Below are positions 28,220-37,310 of a stretch of DNA of 45,839 nt, one piece after another. Position 1 is the stretch's first letter; every line of letters starts with the position of its first letter. Source of the DNA: Planctomycetaceae bacterium (GTDB lineage Bacteria > Planctomycetota > Planctomycetia > Pirellulales > Pirellulaceae). The notes under the pieces are model-generated. The model was not told the origin of the DNA. It was given only the letters and a program-made list of their open reading frames with translations, and ran no database searches. Position numbers and translations under genes: made by a program. The DNA is taken from positions 1-45,839 of the forward strand of contig RECD01000119.1 of assembly GCA_007694185.1 (NCBI GenBank), in the 5' to 3' direction.

Positions 28220-28388
28220 TTCTCAATTCCTAAAGGGCAAGTGGTGATTGGTTGCGTGAACAAAGGGGTCGGCAACGCCGGTCCGGCTCAGATGTTCGAC
28301 CCCGCAACAGCCGGCCGGCCGCTGTCGCGCCTGCGGAGCCCAGTGGGGCGCTCCGAGGAGTTGTCGTGCGTGGCATGGAACACCCCGG

Positions 28389-28928
28389 TCATTCGACCGC
28401 TGGGGCATCGCCTTCCTCGCCCTTTTGCTCGATTTGGCTGGCAAGCGCCCCTCCGGGCCCCAGCAAAGCTCCCGCCAGGTTGGCTCCCGGGCTGAGGATC
28501 TGGCCGATCAACAGCGAGATCTGCTCTTCACGGGTCGGCCACTTGCTGACCGCCAGCACCTGCTCGGCATTCAGCCGCTCGCCGTCGAGCACGCCGCCGG
28601 TCGCCTTGAATTTTTCGAACCGACCGCCTTCGCGATCAAGCTTGACCATTTCCTTGGTCAAGGAGACGAAGTCGGTCGATCCCCAACAAACGCCGACCTG
28701 GCCGGAAACACCCTCGAAGGCCGCAACCAACGAAGTTCCCTCCGTGGCCCGGCGGCCGAGCGAATTCTTGATGACCAGCAGGTGAATGTCCTTTTTCTGC
28801 AACTCGCCCCGCAAGGCGTTCGCAGCGTTGGCATCCATCCCCGTTGTCGTCACCAGAACCGCGTCGGAAACATCCGCCAACCGCTTGGCGATATCCCGAG
28901 TGACTAATTGCTTGACGTACTTACTCAT
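28389..28928 (-). CDS. rplJ: 50S ribosomal protein L10
   Basis: 179 aa, normal length. It begins MSKYVKQLVTRDIAKRLAD, has the L10 core KKDIHLLVIKNSLGRRATEG near residues 45-65, and a C-terminal L7/L12-docking helix rich in Leu/Gly/Ala (LAGALLGPGGALASQIEQK). It is the base of the ribosomal stalk and, in many bacteria, represses its own mRNA as a complex with L7/L12. Only 126 bp separates it from rplA, and I cannot identify the classical L10 leader structure by eye. The 169 bp that follow before rplL contain no gene. Confidence 0.98.
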   Translation of the reverse strand: MSKYVKQLVTRDIAKRLADVSDAVLVTTTGMDANAANALRGELQKKDIHLLVIKNSLGRRATEGTSLVAAFEGVSGQVGVCWGSTDFVSLTKEMVKLDREGGRFEKFKATGGVLDGERLNAEQVLAVSKWPTREEQISLLIGQILSPGANLAGALLGPGGALASQIEQKGEEGDAPAVE

Positions 28929-29054
28929 GCTCGCTTACCCACGCTTGAGCCATTCCGAAACGGCACCGATTGATTCATGACCTGTCGCCCATGGGATCGG
29001 AAAAGCCGGCCTGACACAACGGCCGAACCACCCCCGAAACACCCAAGGCACCAG

Positions 29055-29732
29055 CTAGATGCTTACACGGACACTGGGGCTCATCGTCCCGCAGATCGCA
29101 ACCCCGCGAACGTAGGCCCCGCGGACCGCCGATGGCTTCATGCCGACCACGTGATCGATGAACGCCCGGATGTTTTCACCGAGCTTCGCTTCATCGAAAC
29201 TCAGTTTCCCGACCATCGCGTGGACGTTGCCGCCCTTGTCGTTGCGGAACTCGACCTTACCAGCCTTGTATTCCGCAACCACCTTGGCGACGTCCGGCGT
29301 GACCGTGCCGGCTCGAGGGCTCGGCATCAAACCCCGTGGGCCCAAAACCCGACCCAGCGGGCCAACCAGACCCATCATGTCCGGAGCCGCGATGCAGACG
29401 TCGAATTCGGTCCAACCTTCGCGAATCCGTTTCGCCAAATCGTCGCCGCCAACCACATCAGCCCCGGCAGCTTCCGCCGCCGCCGCCGCGTCGCCCTTGG
29501 CGAACACCACGATCCGCTGCTGCTTGCCGATGCCGTGAGGCAGCACGATGCTGCCACGGACGATCTGGTCCGCCTGATTGGGGTCAACACCCAACCGCAT
29601 GTGAACCTCGACCGTCTGATCGAACTTGGTCGAATTGAACTTTTTGAGAGCCGTGACCGCGTCACCCAAGGGCAACGTTTCCTTCGGCTGATTCTGGATG
29701 TCGGCGCGATAACGCTTCGATTTCTTGCCCAA
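29055..29732 (-). CDS. rplA: 50S ribosomal protein L1 (TTG start)
   Basis: 225 aa. The start is TTG 29732: an in-frame stop lies at 29745-29747, no ATG exists between, and [13 protein letters not shown] is the normal L1 N-terminus. AAGGGG lies seven to eight bases upstream. L1 signatures include [20 protein letters not shown] near residues 38-57, a VVFAKGD segment, [20 protein letters not shown], and a C-terminal [21 protein letters not shown]1 binds 23S rRNA at the E-site stalk and often controls its own operon. An out-of-frame ATG at 29748 opens a 28-codon frame overlapping the rplA start. The usual upstream partner rplK is absent here. Confidence 0.97.
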   Translation of the reverse strand: MGKKSKRYRADIQNQPKETLPLGDAVTALKKFNSTKFDQTVEVHMRLGVDPNQADQIVRGSIVLPHGIGKQQRIVVFAKGDAAAAAEAAGADVVGGDDLAKRIREGWTEFDVCIAAPDMMGLVGPLGRVLGPRGLMPSPRAGTVTPDVAKVVAEYKAGKVEFRNDKGGNVHAMVGKLSFDEAKLGENIRAFIDHVVGMKPSAVRGAYVRGVAICGTMSPSVRVSI

Positions 29733-29815
29733 CTGGCAGCCCCTTCATGTTTTAGGTGGTCATCGAGTCACCCGACCCTCTGCACGCCGGGTTAGGCTGT
29801 GGCGAAAATCACGAA

Positions 29816-29889
29816 CCCTGTGTGGGAACCGATTAAGCAACAGCACCGCGGCGTGGCGAGGCGGCAAGCCCTCCCACAGCCCAACAGGG
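29816..29889. repeat. 74-bp imperfect inverted repeat in the rplA leader region
   Basis: The left arm has CCCTG then TGTGGGA (29816-29827); the right arm has TCCCACA then CAGGG (29872-29889, with a few extra bases). The interior is GC-rich and can form further small hairpins. It lies 84 bp upstream of the rplA start, so it could be a transcribed leader structure or simply a mobile palindromic element. No second copy is in this window. Confidence 0.5.
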
Positions 29890-29988
29890 AATCGTTCGCG
29901 ACCCCTGAGAATCAAGTCGCGATAACTTGGTAGATGATCGCTTTGCTGTCAACGGCAAATGGTAGCGGTGGCCAAGTTTTTTGAAGGC

Positions 29989-30082
29989 ATTACAGCAATT
30001 GGCCCCGGGTCGCGCAGCGCACCCGGAGGTTTTACGAATAAAAACGACGACTTCGACCCCGAAGGGGTCGCAGAGGCCGACC
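29989..30082 (+). repeat. Palindromic intergenic repeat, family A copy 2
   Basis: Homologous to 18360-18450 on the opposite strand (see that entry). It contains GGGTCGCGCAGCGCACCC and the perfect hairpin CGACCCC GAA GGGGTCG (30054-30070). The two copies are oriented oppositely relative to the chromosome but both lie beside ends of the ribosomal/RNA polymerase cluster. Confidence 0.75.
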
Positions 30083-30115
30083 GCCGGACGATGGCTGCGA
30101 CCGGTTCGGGAACCG

Positions 30116-30148
30116 GGCGGACGGCACAGGGACTGTGCCTGCTACTTT
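30116..30148 (+). repeat. REP-like hairpin, family B, identical to 40727-40759
   Basis: 33 bases identical to 40727-40759. The core is a perfect 7-bp stem with a 3-nt loop, GGCACAG GGA CTGTGCC (30123-30139), followed by TGCTACTTT. It is a single end only; the matching inverted left end found at 40661-40675 is not present here. Confidence 0.8.
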
Positions 30149-30163
30149 TGCCCCGACGTGCTC

Positions 30164-30862
30164 CTACGCGACCCGCCGTGCTGGCAGCTCGGCCGGCTCC
30201 ACGGCGGGCTGGCTGCGGTTGTGGATCGCCTCTTTCGGATCGTGCTGCCGTTCCAGTTCCCGTAATCGCGTTTCAATCCGCTGGCGATAGGTTTCGAGCT
30301 TTTCGCCTGCGCGAGGAAAAATCGGCTCGGCGAAGTAGCCATCGATCCGCGTCCCGGGCAACGGGATTTGCAGCCGATCCCAGGAACCGAAGGCGATCAA
30401 TCGCTGGCGGGGGATGGGCGTCAGCAGCAGCACCGCCGCGCCGGTTTGTTGGCTCAGCCACGCGATCCCTTTCTGCACGCAGCCGCGTGGGCCACGTGGC
30501 CCGTCGACGGTGATCGCGGCGCTGCCGCCGGATTGAACGTGCTCGGCCAACTCTTCGATCGCCCGCTTGCCGCCGCGGTCCCGCATGTGCGACCGCGTCG
30601 AGCCGCGGACGACATCCATGCCGACCCGCTGGAGCGCCGGGGCGATCAATTCGCCGTCTCGGCTTCGTGATACCATCGCCTTGATACCCGGCTCGACGTC
30701 GCAGATGACACCGAGCTGGTGGCCGTGCAGCGCGCCGTAAATGTAGGGAATGCCCTGCCGCTTCAGTTCCGGCCGCGGGTCGTCGTGAAAGCGAATCCGA
30801 CAGGTCCACCGGATCACGTCGACCAGCCCGATGACCAGTCGCAACAACAGCCAATCCCGCAT
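30164..30862 (-). CDS. DUF374-type lysophospholipid acyltransferase-like protein
   Basis: 232 aa from ATG 30862, which has GGGGGGAG seven bases upstream. The frame extends to 30985, but the added 41 residues look non-coding. A hydrophobic N-terminal stretch (WLLLRLVIGLVDVIRW) anchors the protein. A DUF374/LPLAT fold follows with GALHGHQLGVI (the HX4-type catalytic area), AMVSRSRDGELIAPALQRVG, GGSAAITVDGPRGPRG (the substrate-binding G-P-R-G block) and VLLLTPIPRQRLIAFGSWD. Such proteins are thought to acylate lipid A-like or lyso-lipids. It ends 431 bp before rplA on the same strand, and the DUF4432 gene lies 218 bp upstream. No terminator was seen between it and rplA. Confidence 0.85.
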   Translation of the reverse strand: MRDWLLLRLVIGLVDVIRWTCRIRFHDDPRPELKRQGIPYIYGALHGHQLGVICDVEPGIKAMVSRSRDGELIAPALQRVGMDVVRGSTRSHMRDRGGKRAIEELAEHVQSGGSAAITVDGPRGPRGCVQKGIAWLSQQTGAAVLLLTPIPRQRLIAFGSWDRLQIPLPGTRIDGYFAEPIFPRAGEKLETYRQRIETRLRELERQHDPKEAIHNRSQPAVEPAELPARRVA

Positions 30863-31080
30863 GACGAAACTCCCCCCCAACGTGTCGTGGTTGTCCCCCG
30901 GGTGCCAACAACCTGGCTCATCGAGCCAGCCCGGTTCGGCGAAATCTGATCCGGGCGCGAATCGGCACCGCCGAATTTCGCTCAACAGCCGACACCCCTC
31001 GCAAGTGGCTATATCCGATCGGCTCGGGGCGGGTAAAGAGGAACAGAAAATGAAGACTCGCCAGACCGCTTTTGACGGTG

Positions 31081-32247
31081 CTACCCATGCGGATCAGGCC
31101 GGTCGTGGATTTCGGCCGTTCGGCCCGCTCGAAGCTGCTCAATTTGCTGCTCGAAACCGCGCACGGACTCCAGCCCGACGAGCGGTTCCAGCCCGACTCG
31201 GAAACGGACGGATTGGCCACCGGCGAGCGACACCACACGCCCACGTTCGGCCTCTCGGCTCTTCGGATTCGGATAATTGGTGGCCGGTTCCAGTCCGACG
31301 ACGTAGCCGTCTTCCATCGCGGCCGTGTTTTTCCAGAGGATGAAGTAAGGCAAGTTCTCGGTATCGATCCGCAGTCCCAACCCTGCGTCGCCGTCGGCGC
31401 CACGCAACAGCACGGCGGTTTGTCCTTCGGCATCCGCAGCCAATTTCGCAAAGTAAACCCGCTCCTGATAACCGCTTTCGGGCGGCCCGATTTCGTGCCA
31501 ACGGTCGATTTCGTCAGCGGACAGGTCATCCTTGGGGATCAGCTGTTCGATCGGTGCGATGACCTGAGCCCCCGCCGACAAGACCGGGGCGCCGGCGTTG
31601 ACGTGATAGAGCATTTGAATGGTGGTGGGCGTGGAGAGTTCGTTGGTGACGGTGTCGACCCAGTCGATCCGCGAGGCACCCGGTGTGAACTCGATCCGGC
31701 TGCTCAGCCGCAAGCGTTTGAAGAACAGCTTGGTCTCGACGGCGTCACCGATCACCGCGACCCGGCCGGACTCCTGATCGACTTCGACCCGCAGGTCGGC
31801 AGCGGGCAGATTGCCGATCCGGCCGTGCAGCGGATAACGCAGGCCGCCACCTGGCCCCTTTTCGGGCGCCCCGTTGCTTTCCAAACCGCACCGCACGAGC
31901 AGTTCGTCAAAACCTTCGAGCCAGCCCAGCCCATCCGGATCGTGAATCGGCACCAAGCAGGGATGGACCGGTCCGTCGACGGGCGATTTCCAGCCGTACC
32001 GCAAGCCGGCAGCTTCGATCTGCCAAATTCCCATGCCGCGGCCGGGCAGCAGGATCGTGCGAGCCGCTCCCGTGTCGACCCAAATGACCTCCAACCCAGC
32101 CGATTTGCCGGCGGTGCAGACGCCATGGCGGGTCGAAACGCTTCCGTGCGCACTGCTGTGCTCGCCCGAGACCGGCGAGTCGTCCATCCAGTGGACTTGG
32201 ACTAAGGAGTCGTCGCGGAGCCGGGTCAGTTCGGGAGTGGCGTTCAT
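31081..32247 (-). CDS. DUF4432-type aldose-epimerase-like (galactose mutarotase fold) protein
   Basis: 388 aa from ATG 32247. It has the beta-sandwich pattern of galactose-mutarotase-like proteins. Landmarks are VDTGAARTILLPGRGMGIWQ near 60-80, LEGFDELLVRCGLESNG, LRYPLHGRIGNLPA, IQMLYHVNAGAPVL near 220 and LPYFILWKNTAAMEDGYVVG with GLEPATNYPNP near 330-345. I recognise this as the DUF4432 family, whose members bind or interconvert sugars; their precise reaction is not settled. It is divergently transcribed from the sugar operon at 32793 with 545 bp between, consistent with a shared regulatory region and a role in the same carbohydrate pathway. Confidence 0.82.
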   Translation of the reverse strand: MNATPELTRLRDDSLVQVHWMDDSPVSGEHSSAHGSVSTRHGVCTAGKSAGLEVIWVDTGAARTILLPGRGMGIWQIEAAGLRYGWKSPVDGPVHPCLVPIHDPDGLGWLEGFDELLVRCGLESNGAPEKGPGGGLRYPLHGRIGNLPAADLRVEVDQESGRVAVIGDAVETKLFFKRLRLSSRIEFTPGASRIDWVDTVTNELSTPTTIQMLYHVNAGAPVLSAGAQVIAPIEQLIPKDDLSADEIDRWHEIGPPESGYQERVYFAKLAADAEGQTAVLLRGADGDAGLGLRIDTENLPYFILWKNTAAMEDGYVVGLEPATNYPNPKSREAERGRVVSLAGGQSVRFRVGLEPLVGLESVRGFEQQIEQLRAGRTAEIHDRPDPHG

Positions 32248-32792
32248 CAGCGGGCCTCGGTCGGGAGGGCGAAAGCGGAAAGTGCCGAAAAGTGGTTGAA
32301 TAACAGGAGGACAAGTGGCGAAGAAAGCGGGAAGGTGACGAGAGGCCGGTCGAGGGGTCGCCCGGCCTTTCGCCGGACAAGGTACCGACGCATGCCACGA
32401 TGACGCACGCCACGATAACGGATGGCGCCGGGGGCCGTGCGGGACGTCGCGACGAAGCCTAGCGGTCCGATCTCGGCCAGGTCCTTCTTGTAACCGCGCC
32501 GCGAAGACAATAAAACATCCGACGCCGGGAGCGGCCCTCTGGAGGTCCGTTTTGGCCCCTTGATGACAATCGGCTTGACCGCCTGACGACCCGAAATTTG
32601 ACTGCCGACTCGCTTGTCGGCCAACTCGACGGCTGACTCGTCCGGGGCGGTCAACGCCTCCTCAAGTGCCGCCTTTTTCGCTCAACCGACCACTTGCCAT
32701 CCCGATTCCATTCGAACCCTCGCGCGGCTGGCGATTCAGCCTTGCTGCCGGCGACCCACCGATCACCGATTTTTTCACCAGGAGCCCCTTCG
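32248..32792. other. Divergent intergenic region between the DUF4432 gene and the sugar operon
   Basis: 545 bp. It holds an imperfect tandem duplication of 15 bp at 32388-32417 (ACGCATGCCACGATG then ACGCACGCCACGATA, two mismatches). A GC-rich hairpin GGCCGG/CCGGCC lies near 32344-32366. The minus-strand open frame 32247-32654 is not convincing as a gene. Promoters for both directions must lie here, but none could be picked with confidence. Confidence 0.5.
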
Positions 32793-34043
32793 ATGTCCAG
32801 CGTCCGTCTCGATGAAGACATGATCTCGGCCGATAACGTCGCCTCGGTCCTCGATTCGGCGCTCGACGCCGGCGACGGGCTGCTGCGGCTGACACCGACC
32901 TGGGTCCCCCGATCGTTCCTCCACCCGGGGCGCCGCATCAAGCTGCATCCTTCGGATTACTACCGCTTCGGCGCCGACCGCGGCGGGATCGACGAACGCT
33001 GGTTCGGCAGCACGACCGAAGCGGCGAACGAGGGACGCGTTTGGCACGAGGGACTCAGTTTCTGTCTGTTCGAGGGGAAAAAGTTCCTACTTCGCGACGC
33101 CGTCGCCGAGCGAGGTGCCGACCTGGTCGGCGCTAAAATCTACGATCAATACGGTCGCTGGCCCGTCTATTCGAAATTCTTTGACAACATGGGGCCGATC
33201 CCCCACCACATGCACCAAAGCTTCGAGGATGCGGCGCTAGTGGGCCAAGAAGGCAAACCCGAGAGCTATTACTTCCCGCCGCAATTGAACAACGTCGACA
33301 ACAATTTTGCCTACACCTTCATGGGGCTCGAACCGGGCACGCAGCCGGAAGACGTCCGGCGTTGTTTGGAGAATTGGAACGAAGGGGATAACGGGATTCT
33401 CGACCTCAGCCGCGCCTATCGGTTGAAGCGGGGTACCGGCTGGCTGATCCCGCCCGGCGTGTTGCACGCCCCCGGGTCGCTCTGCACTTACGAGCCGCAG
33501 TGGGGCAGCGACGTGTTCGGGATGTTCCAATCGATCGTCGAAGGCCGCTACGTGCCGTGGTCGCTGCTGGTCAAGGACATGCCGCCCGAGAAGCACCAGG
33601 ATCTCGATTTCATCGTCGGCCAGCTCGATTGGGACAAGAACGTTGACACCCACTTCAAGCAAGCGAATTACCTGGAACCGATCCGCGACGAGGCCGCTAG
33701 CGGCGACGGGTTCGAGGACCTGTGGATCGTCTACGGCACCGTCGATGGCAAGCAGCTGTTCAGCGCCAAGGAATTGACGCTCCAACCGGGTGCCAAGTGC
33801 GTGCTTCGCGACCCCGGGGCCAGCTCCTGGATCACCGTCCAAGGCCGTGGCCGGATGGGCAAACTCGATCTGCAAACCCCGGCGATGATCCGCTTCGGGC
33901 AAAACACGACCGACGAAGTTTACATCTCGCACATCGCCGCGACCGGCGGGGTCGAGATCGAGAACACCGGCAGCGAGCCGTTGGTCGGGCTGCGTTACTT
34001 CGGCCCCGATACCCACGCCAACCTGCCCAAAGCCGGTAGCTGA
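32793..34043 (+). CDS. Cupin-fold sugar isomerase-like protein
   Basis: 416 aa from ATG 32793, with AGGAG nine bases upstream. A first cupin-like domain includes GPIPHHMHQS near residues 134-143, with His residues suited to metal binding, and a GTGWLIPPGVLHAPGS block near 220-235, the other typical half of a cupin/phosphomannose-isomerase-type metal site. A second beta-rich region (LTLQPGAKCVLRDPG to RYFGPDTHANLP) closes the protein. It is similar in style to class I mannose-6-phosphate isomerases, but the sugar is unknown. It is the first gene of a three-gene plus-strand run with the TIM-barrel and Gfo/Idh/MocA genes, which together imply conversion of an unusual sugar. Confidence 0.75.
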   Translation: MSSVRLDEDMISADNVASVLDSALDAGDGLLRLTPTWVPRSFLHPGRRIKLHPSDYYRFGADRGGIDERWFGSTTEAANEGRVWHEGLSFCLFEGKKFLLRDAVAERGADLVGAKIYDQYGRWPVYSKFFDNMGPIPHHMHQSFEDAALVGQEGKPESYYFPPQLNNVDNNFAYTFMGLEPGTQPEDVRRCLENWNEGDNGILDLSRAYRLKRGTGWLIPPGVLHAPGSLCTYEPQWGSDVFGMFQSIVEGRYVPWSLLVKDMPPEKHQDLDFIVGQLDWDKNVDTHFKQANYLEPIRDEAASGDGFEDLWIVYGTVDGKQLFSAKELTLQPGAKCVLRDPGASSWITVQGRGRMGKLDLQTPAMIRFGQNTTDEVYISHIAATGGVEIENTGSEPLVGLRYFGPDTHANLPKAGS

Positions 34044-34161
34044 GCCGCGGCAACCATCCGCCGGGCTGAGCCGCTAGGCTGAGCCCGTGGGATGAGCCAT
34101 ATGGTTTCGCCTTGACCCTTTTCCTTCCCGACCGCGTTCCTCCATTTTCTCGGGTAACTTC

Positions 34162-35223
34162 ATGTCTTCCGCATCGCATCCGAACCAATTCCCCAAGCTC
34201 CACAACGCCGCCTGGCCCGGGGTGGTCGGCAAAGGAGGCGAAGGCAACGACCCGCCGATCTCGCTCGACCAGATGCTCGATCTGACCGCCGCGGCGGAAG
34301 TCGACGGACGGAAGTTCGACGGCGTCGACCTGTTCCTGTTCGACCCGCACGTCTCGATCGACTCGACGGATAAGGAACTGGAAGACTTGGCCGAGCGGGT
34401 ACGGAGCCGTTCGCTGGTGATCGGCAGCGTCGTCGCCCCGGTTTGGCCGCCGACCGGTGGCGGTTCCGCGGGTGGTGAGCCGGAAGAGGTCGAAGCGTTC
34501 TTGACGCAGGTCCGCAAGGGTTGCGAGATCGCTCGCAAACTTCGCCAACTCGGCGTCCGCCCCTACGGCGTGGTCCGCATCGACAGCGGCATGTCGCCGG
34601 CGGACTGGGTCGAGGACCCCGAGACGAACCAATCGCGGATCGCCGACACGTTCAAGGCGGCCTGCGACATCGCCGAGGAATACGACGAGCGGTTGGCGGC
34701 CGAAGGCGAGATCTGCTGGGGCGGGATGCACTCCTGGCGCCGGATGGTCGATCTGCTGGAGCGCGTCGGCCACCCCGAACGGCTCGGTTTCCAAGCCGAC
34801 ATGGCTCACACGCTGTTGTACCTGATGGGTTACAACGCCCCGGAAGACGCGTTGTTGCCAACCGATTTCGATTGGTCCGACAAGGCGAAGAAGCAAGATG
34901 CACTCAAGAAGTTGACGCACGCGCTGCGGCCCTGGACGATCGATTTCCATGTCGCCCAGAACGACGGCACCGTTCACGGCACCGGTTCCCACGACAAAAC
35001 CGGCCGGCATTGCTTGCCCGACGCACCGGGCGGAAAACTCGACATCGCCACCGACGCCGGTTTCTGGCTGCGCGACGAACATGGCGACGTGCTGAGGACC
35101 TGCCGCCACATCTGCTGGGACGGCTGCATGTTCCCCAACTCGGTGATGGAACAACCCGAAACTTGGAACAAGATCCTCGCTTCCATGTTGTCCGTGCAGG
35201 ACGCTCACGGCTGGAACGAGTGA
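34162..35223 (+). CDS. TIM-barrel sugar isomerase/epimerase-like protein
   Basis: 353 aa. It follows the AP-endonuclease-2/xylose-isomerase-like barrel: KFDGVDLFLFDPH near 51-63, RSLVIGSVVAPVWP near 81-94, GVRPYGVVRIDSG near 130-142, GEICWGGMHSWRRM near 187-200 (a Glu and a His in metal-ligand positions), LGFQADMAHTLLY and TIDFHVAQNDGTVHG near 260-275, which offers more His/Asp ligands. Members isomerise or epimerise sugars with a divalent metal. It is 118 bp after the cupin gene and 102 bp before the Gfo/Idh/MocA gene. The start ATG 34162 has only a weak ribosome site, so a few residues' shift is possible. Confidence 0.82.
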   Translation: MSSASHPNQFPKLHNAAWPGVVGKGGEGNDPPISLDQMLDLTAAAEVDGRKFDGVDLFLFDPHVSIDSTDKELEDLAERVRSRSLVIGSVVAPVWPPTGGGSAGGEPEEVEAFLTQVRKGCEIARKLRQLGVRPYGVVRIDSGMSPADWVEDPETNQSRIADTFKAACDIAEEYDERLAAEGEICWGGMHSWRRMVDLLERVGHPERLGFQADMAHTLLYLMGYNAPEDALLPTDFDWSDKAKKQDALKKLTHALRPWTIDFHVAQNDGTVHGTGSHDKTGRHCLPDAPGGKLDIATDAGFWLRDEHGDVLRTCRHICWDGCMFPNSVMEQPETWNKILASMLSVQDAHGWNE

Positions 35224-35325
35224 CCCTTTTCCGACTTCTCCCTTGTCTGACCGCGAATACCCTCTCGCCCGACACCCTTTCGCCCAACTCCTTCCCGCCC
35301 GCCCGGCACCACCAGGAATCACGAC

Positions 35326-36459
<1,134 letters not shown>

Positions 36460-36466
36460 GGAACGA

Positions 36467-36526
36467 GTGTCCGTTGCTGCTCGGCCTCGTAACCGAGAGG
36501 CCGATCGCACGGTCATTCGCGGACAC
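36467..36526. terminator. Nested hairpin between convergent genes
   Basis: Inner stem TCGGCCTC (36481-36488) pairs with GAGGCCGA (36497-36504) around an 8-nt loop. An outer pair GTGTCCG (36467-36473) and CGGACAC (36520-36526) encloses it. It sits between the ends of the Gfo/Idh/MocA gene and the minus-strand secreted protein gene, so it may act as a bidirectional terminator. A proper T-run is missing on both strands. Confidence 0.35.
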
Positions 36527-36578
36527 GGGTCCAAAAATACGCCGGCCGTAGCAGACACCGGCGTTAGCAGACACGGCC

Positions 36579-37112
36579 TCAGCGGACTCGCGTCATCCGG
36601 AAGACGCCCGAATCCTTGCCGCTCATGAAATTCGCTTCGAAGTGGTTGCCGGAAATCCTCGCGGTCATCCGGTAGGTGCCGACCAGCGGCATCCGCTTGA
36701 CCGATTCGTACAAATCGGCGGTTCCGGGGACGCGGTGCAGCGTCGCGCGGTAGGCGAACGGGAACAGCACGAAGAAGCGGCCGTAGAAAGTCGCTTCGTA
36801 GCAATCGGGCGAAACCCGCCGGATCGTCGCGTTGACCGGCCCGCGGTGCCCCGTCGGGTGGCTGAACCATTGCCCGCGCCAGACGCCCGACGCGTCGCCG
36901 CAGGGGTCGACGTAATGGATCGTGCTGTGGGTCCCACACGGTTCAACGCACGGGCCCACGTGCTGGCCCACAAATTGGCTCGAGCTGACGACCGTTTCAC
37001 AACAGGGCTGACCGGCTGACGCTGTCGGACCGGCGGCCACGAGCAGCCACAATACCGCCGTCATGCAGGTCGTGCGGCGCAAGAATTTGAGCAGGTTTCG
37101 GCTGGTAGTCAT
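36579..37112 (-). CDS. Small secreted Cys-rich hypothetical protein
   Basis: 177 aa from ATG 37112 (MTTSRNLLKFLRRT); the longer frame to 37244 would add 44 residues without a plausible signal. The hydrophobic segment TCMTAVLWLLVAAGPTASAG, about residues 15-34, looks like a signal peptide. The mature part has Cys pairs (QPCCETVV, GPCVEPCG, VDPCGDASG) in its first 45 residues and then a beta-rich domain with WRGQWFSHPTGHRGPVNATI and a FYGRFFVLFPFAYRATL block. The pattern resembles small secreted planctomycete proteins I have no function for. It is convergent with the sugar operon and divergent from guaB, with 198 bp to the latter. Confidence 0.7.
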   Translation of the reverse strand: MTTSRNLLKFLRRTTCMTAVLWLLVAAGPTASAGQPCCETVVSSSQFVGQHVGPCVEPCGTHSTIHYVDPCGDASGVWRGQWFSHPTGHRGPVNATIRRVSPDCYEATFYGRFFVLFPFAYRATLHRVPGTADLYESVKRMPLVGTYRMTARISGNHFEANFMSGKDSGVFRMTRVR

Positions 37113-37310
37113 GGCTAGGCGGTGCTCCACAAGTAGGAAGTCAAAGGTTGCGTTGGGATACGGTCCGAGAAGCGTCGCGGGGGCGATCAGGCTGACGTCC
37201 AGCACGACCGCTGGGACGAGTCTGTCGCTCGGCGCCCCCTTCACGCGATTCGCCGGGTAACCCTATCATCCTAAATTGAGCTCCGCGACTTTCTATACCC
37301 CGGATTCCCC

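Larger units (their letters stand above)
29733..30163. other. Gap upstream of rplA filled with palindromic repeats; no rplK
   Basis: 431 bp between rplA and the DUF374 gene. It contains an imperfect 74-bp inverted repeat (29816-29889), a family A repeat (29989-30082) and a family B hairpin (30116-30148). No L11 (rplK) or NusG coding sequence is present on either strand. Confidence 0.6.

Noticed and set aside
32247-32654. Minus-strand open frame of 135 codons upstream of the DUF4432 gene
   Set aside because: Arg-rich and low in complexity, ends by running into the DUF4432 start, no ribosome site, no recognisable domain. More likely repeat-derived.
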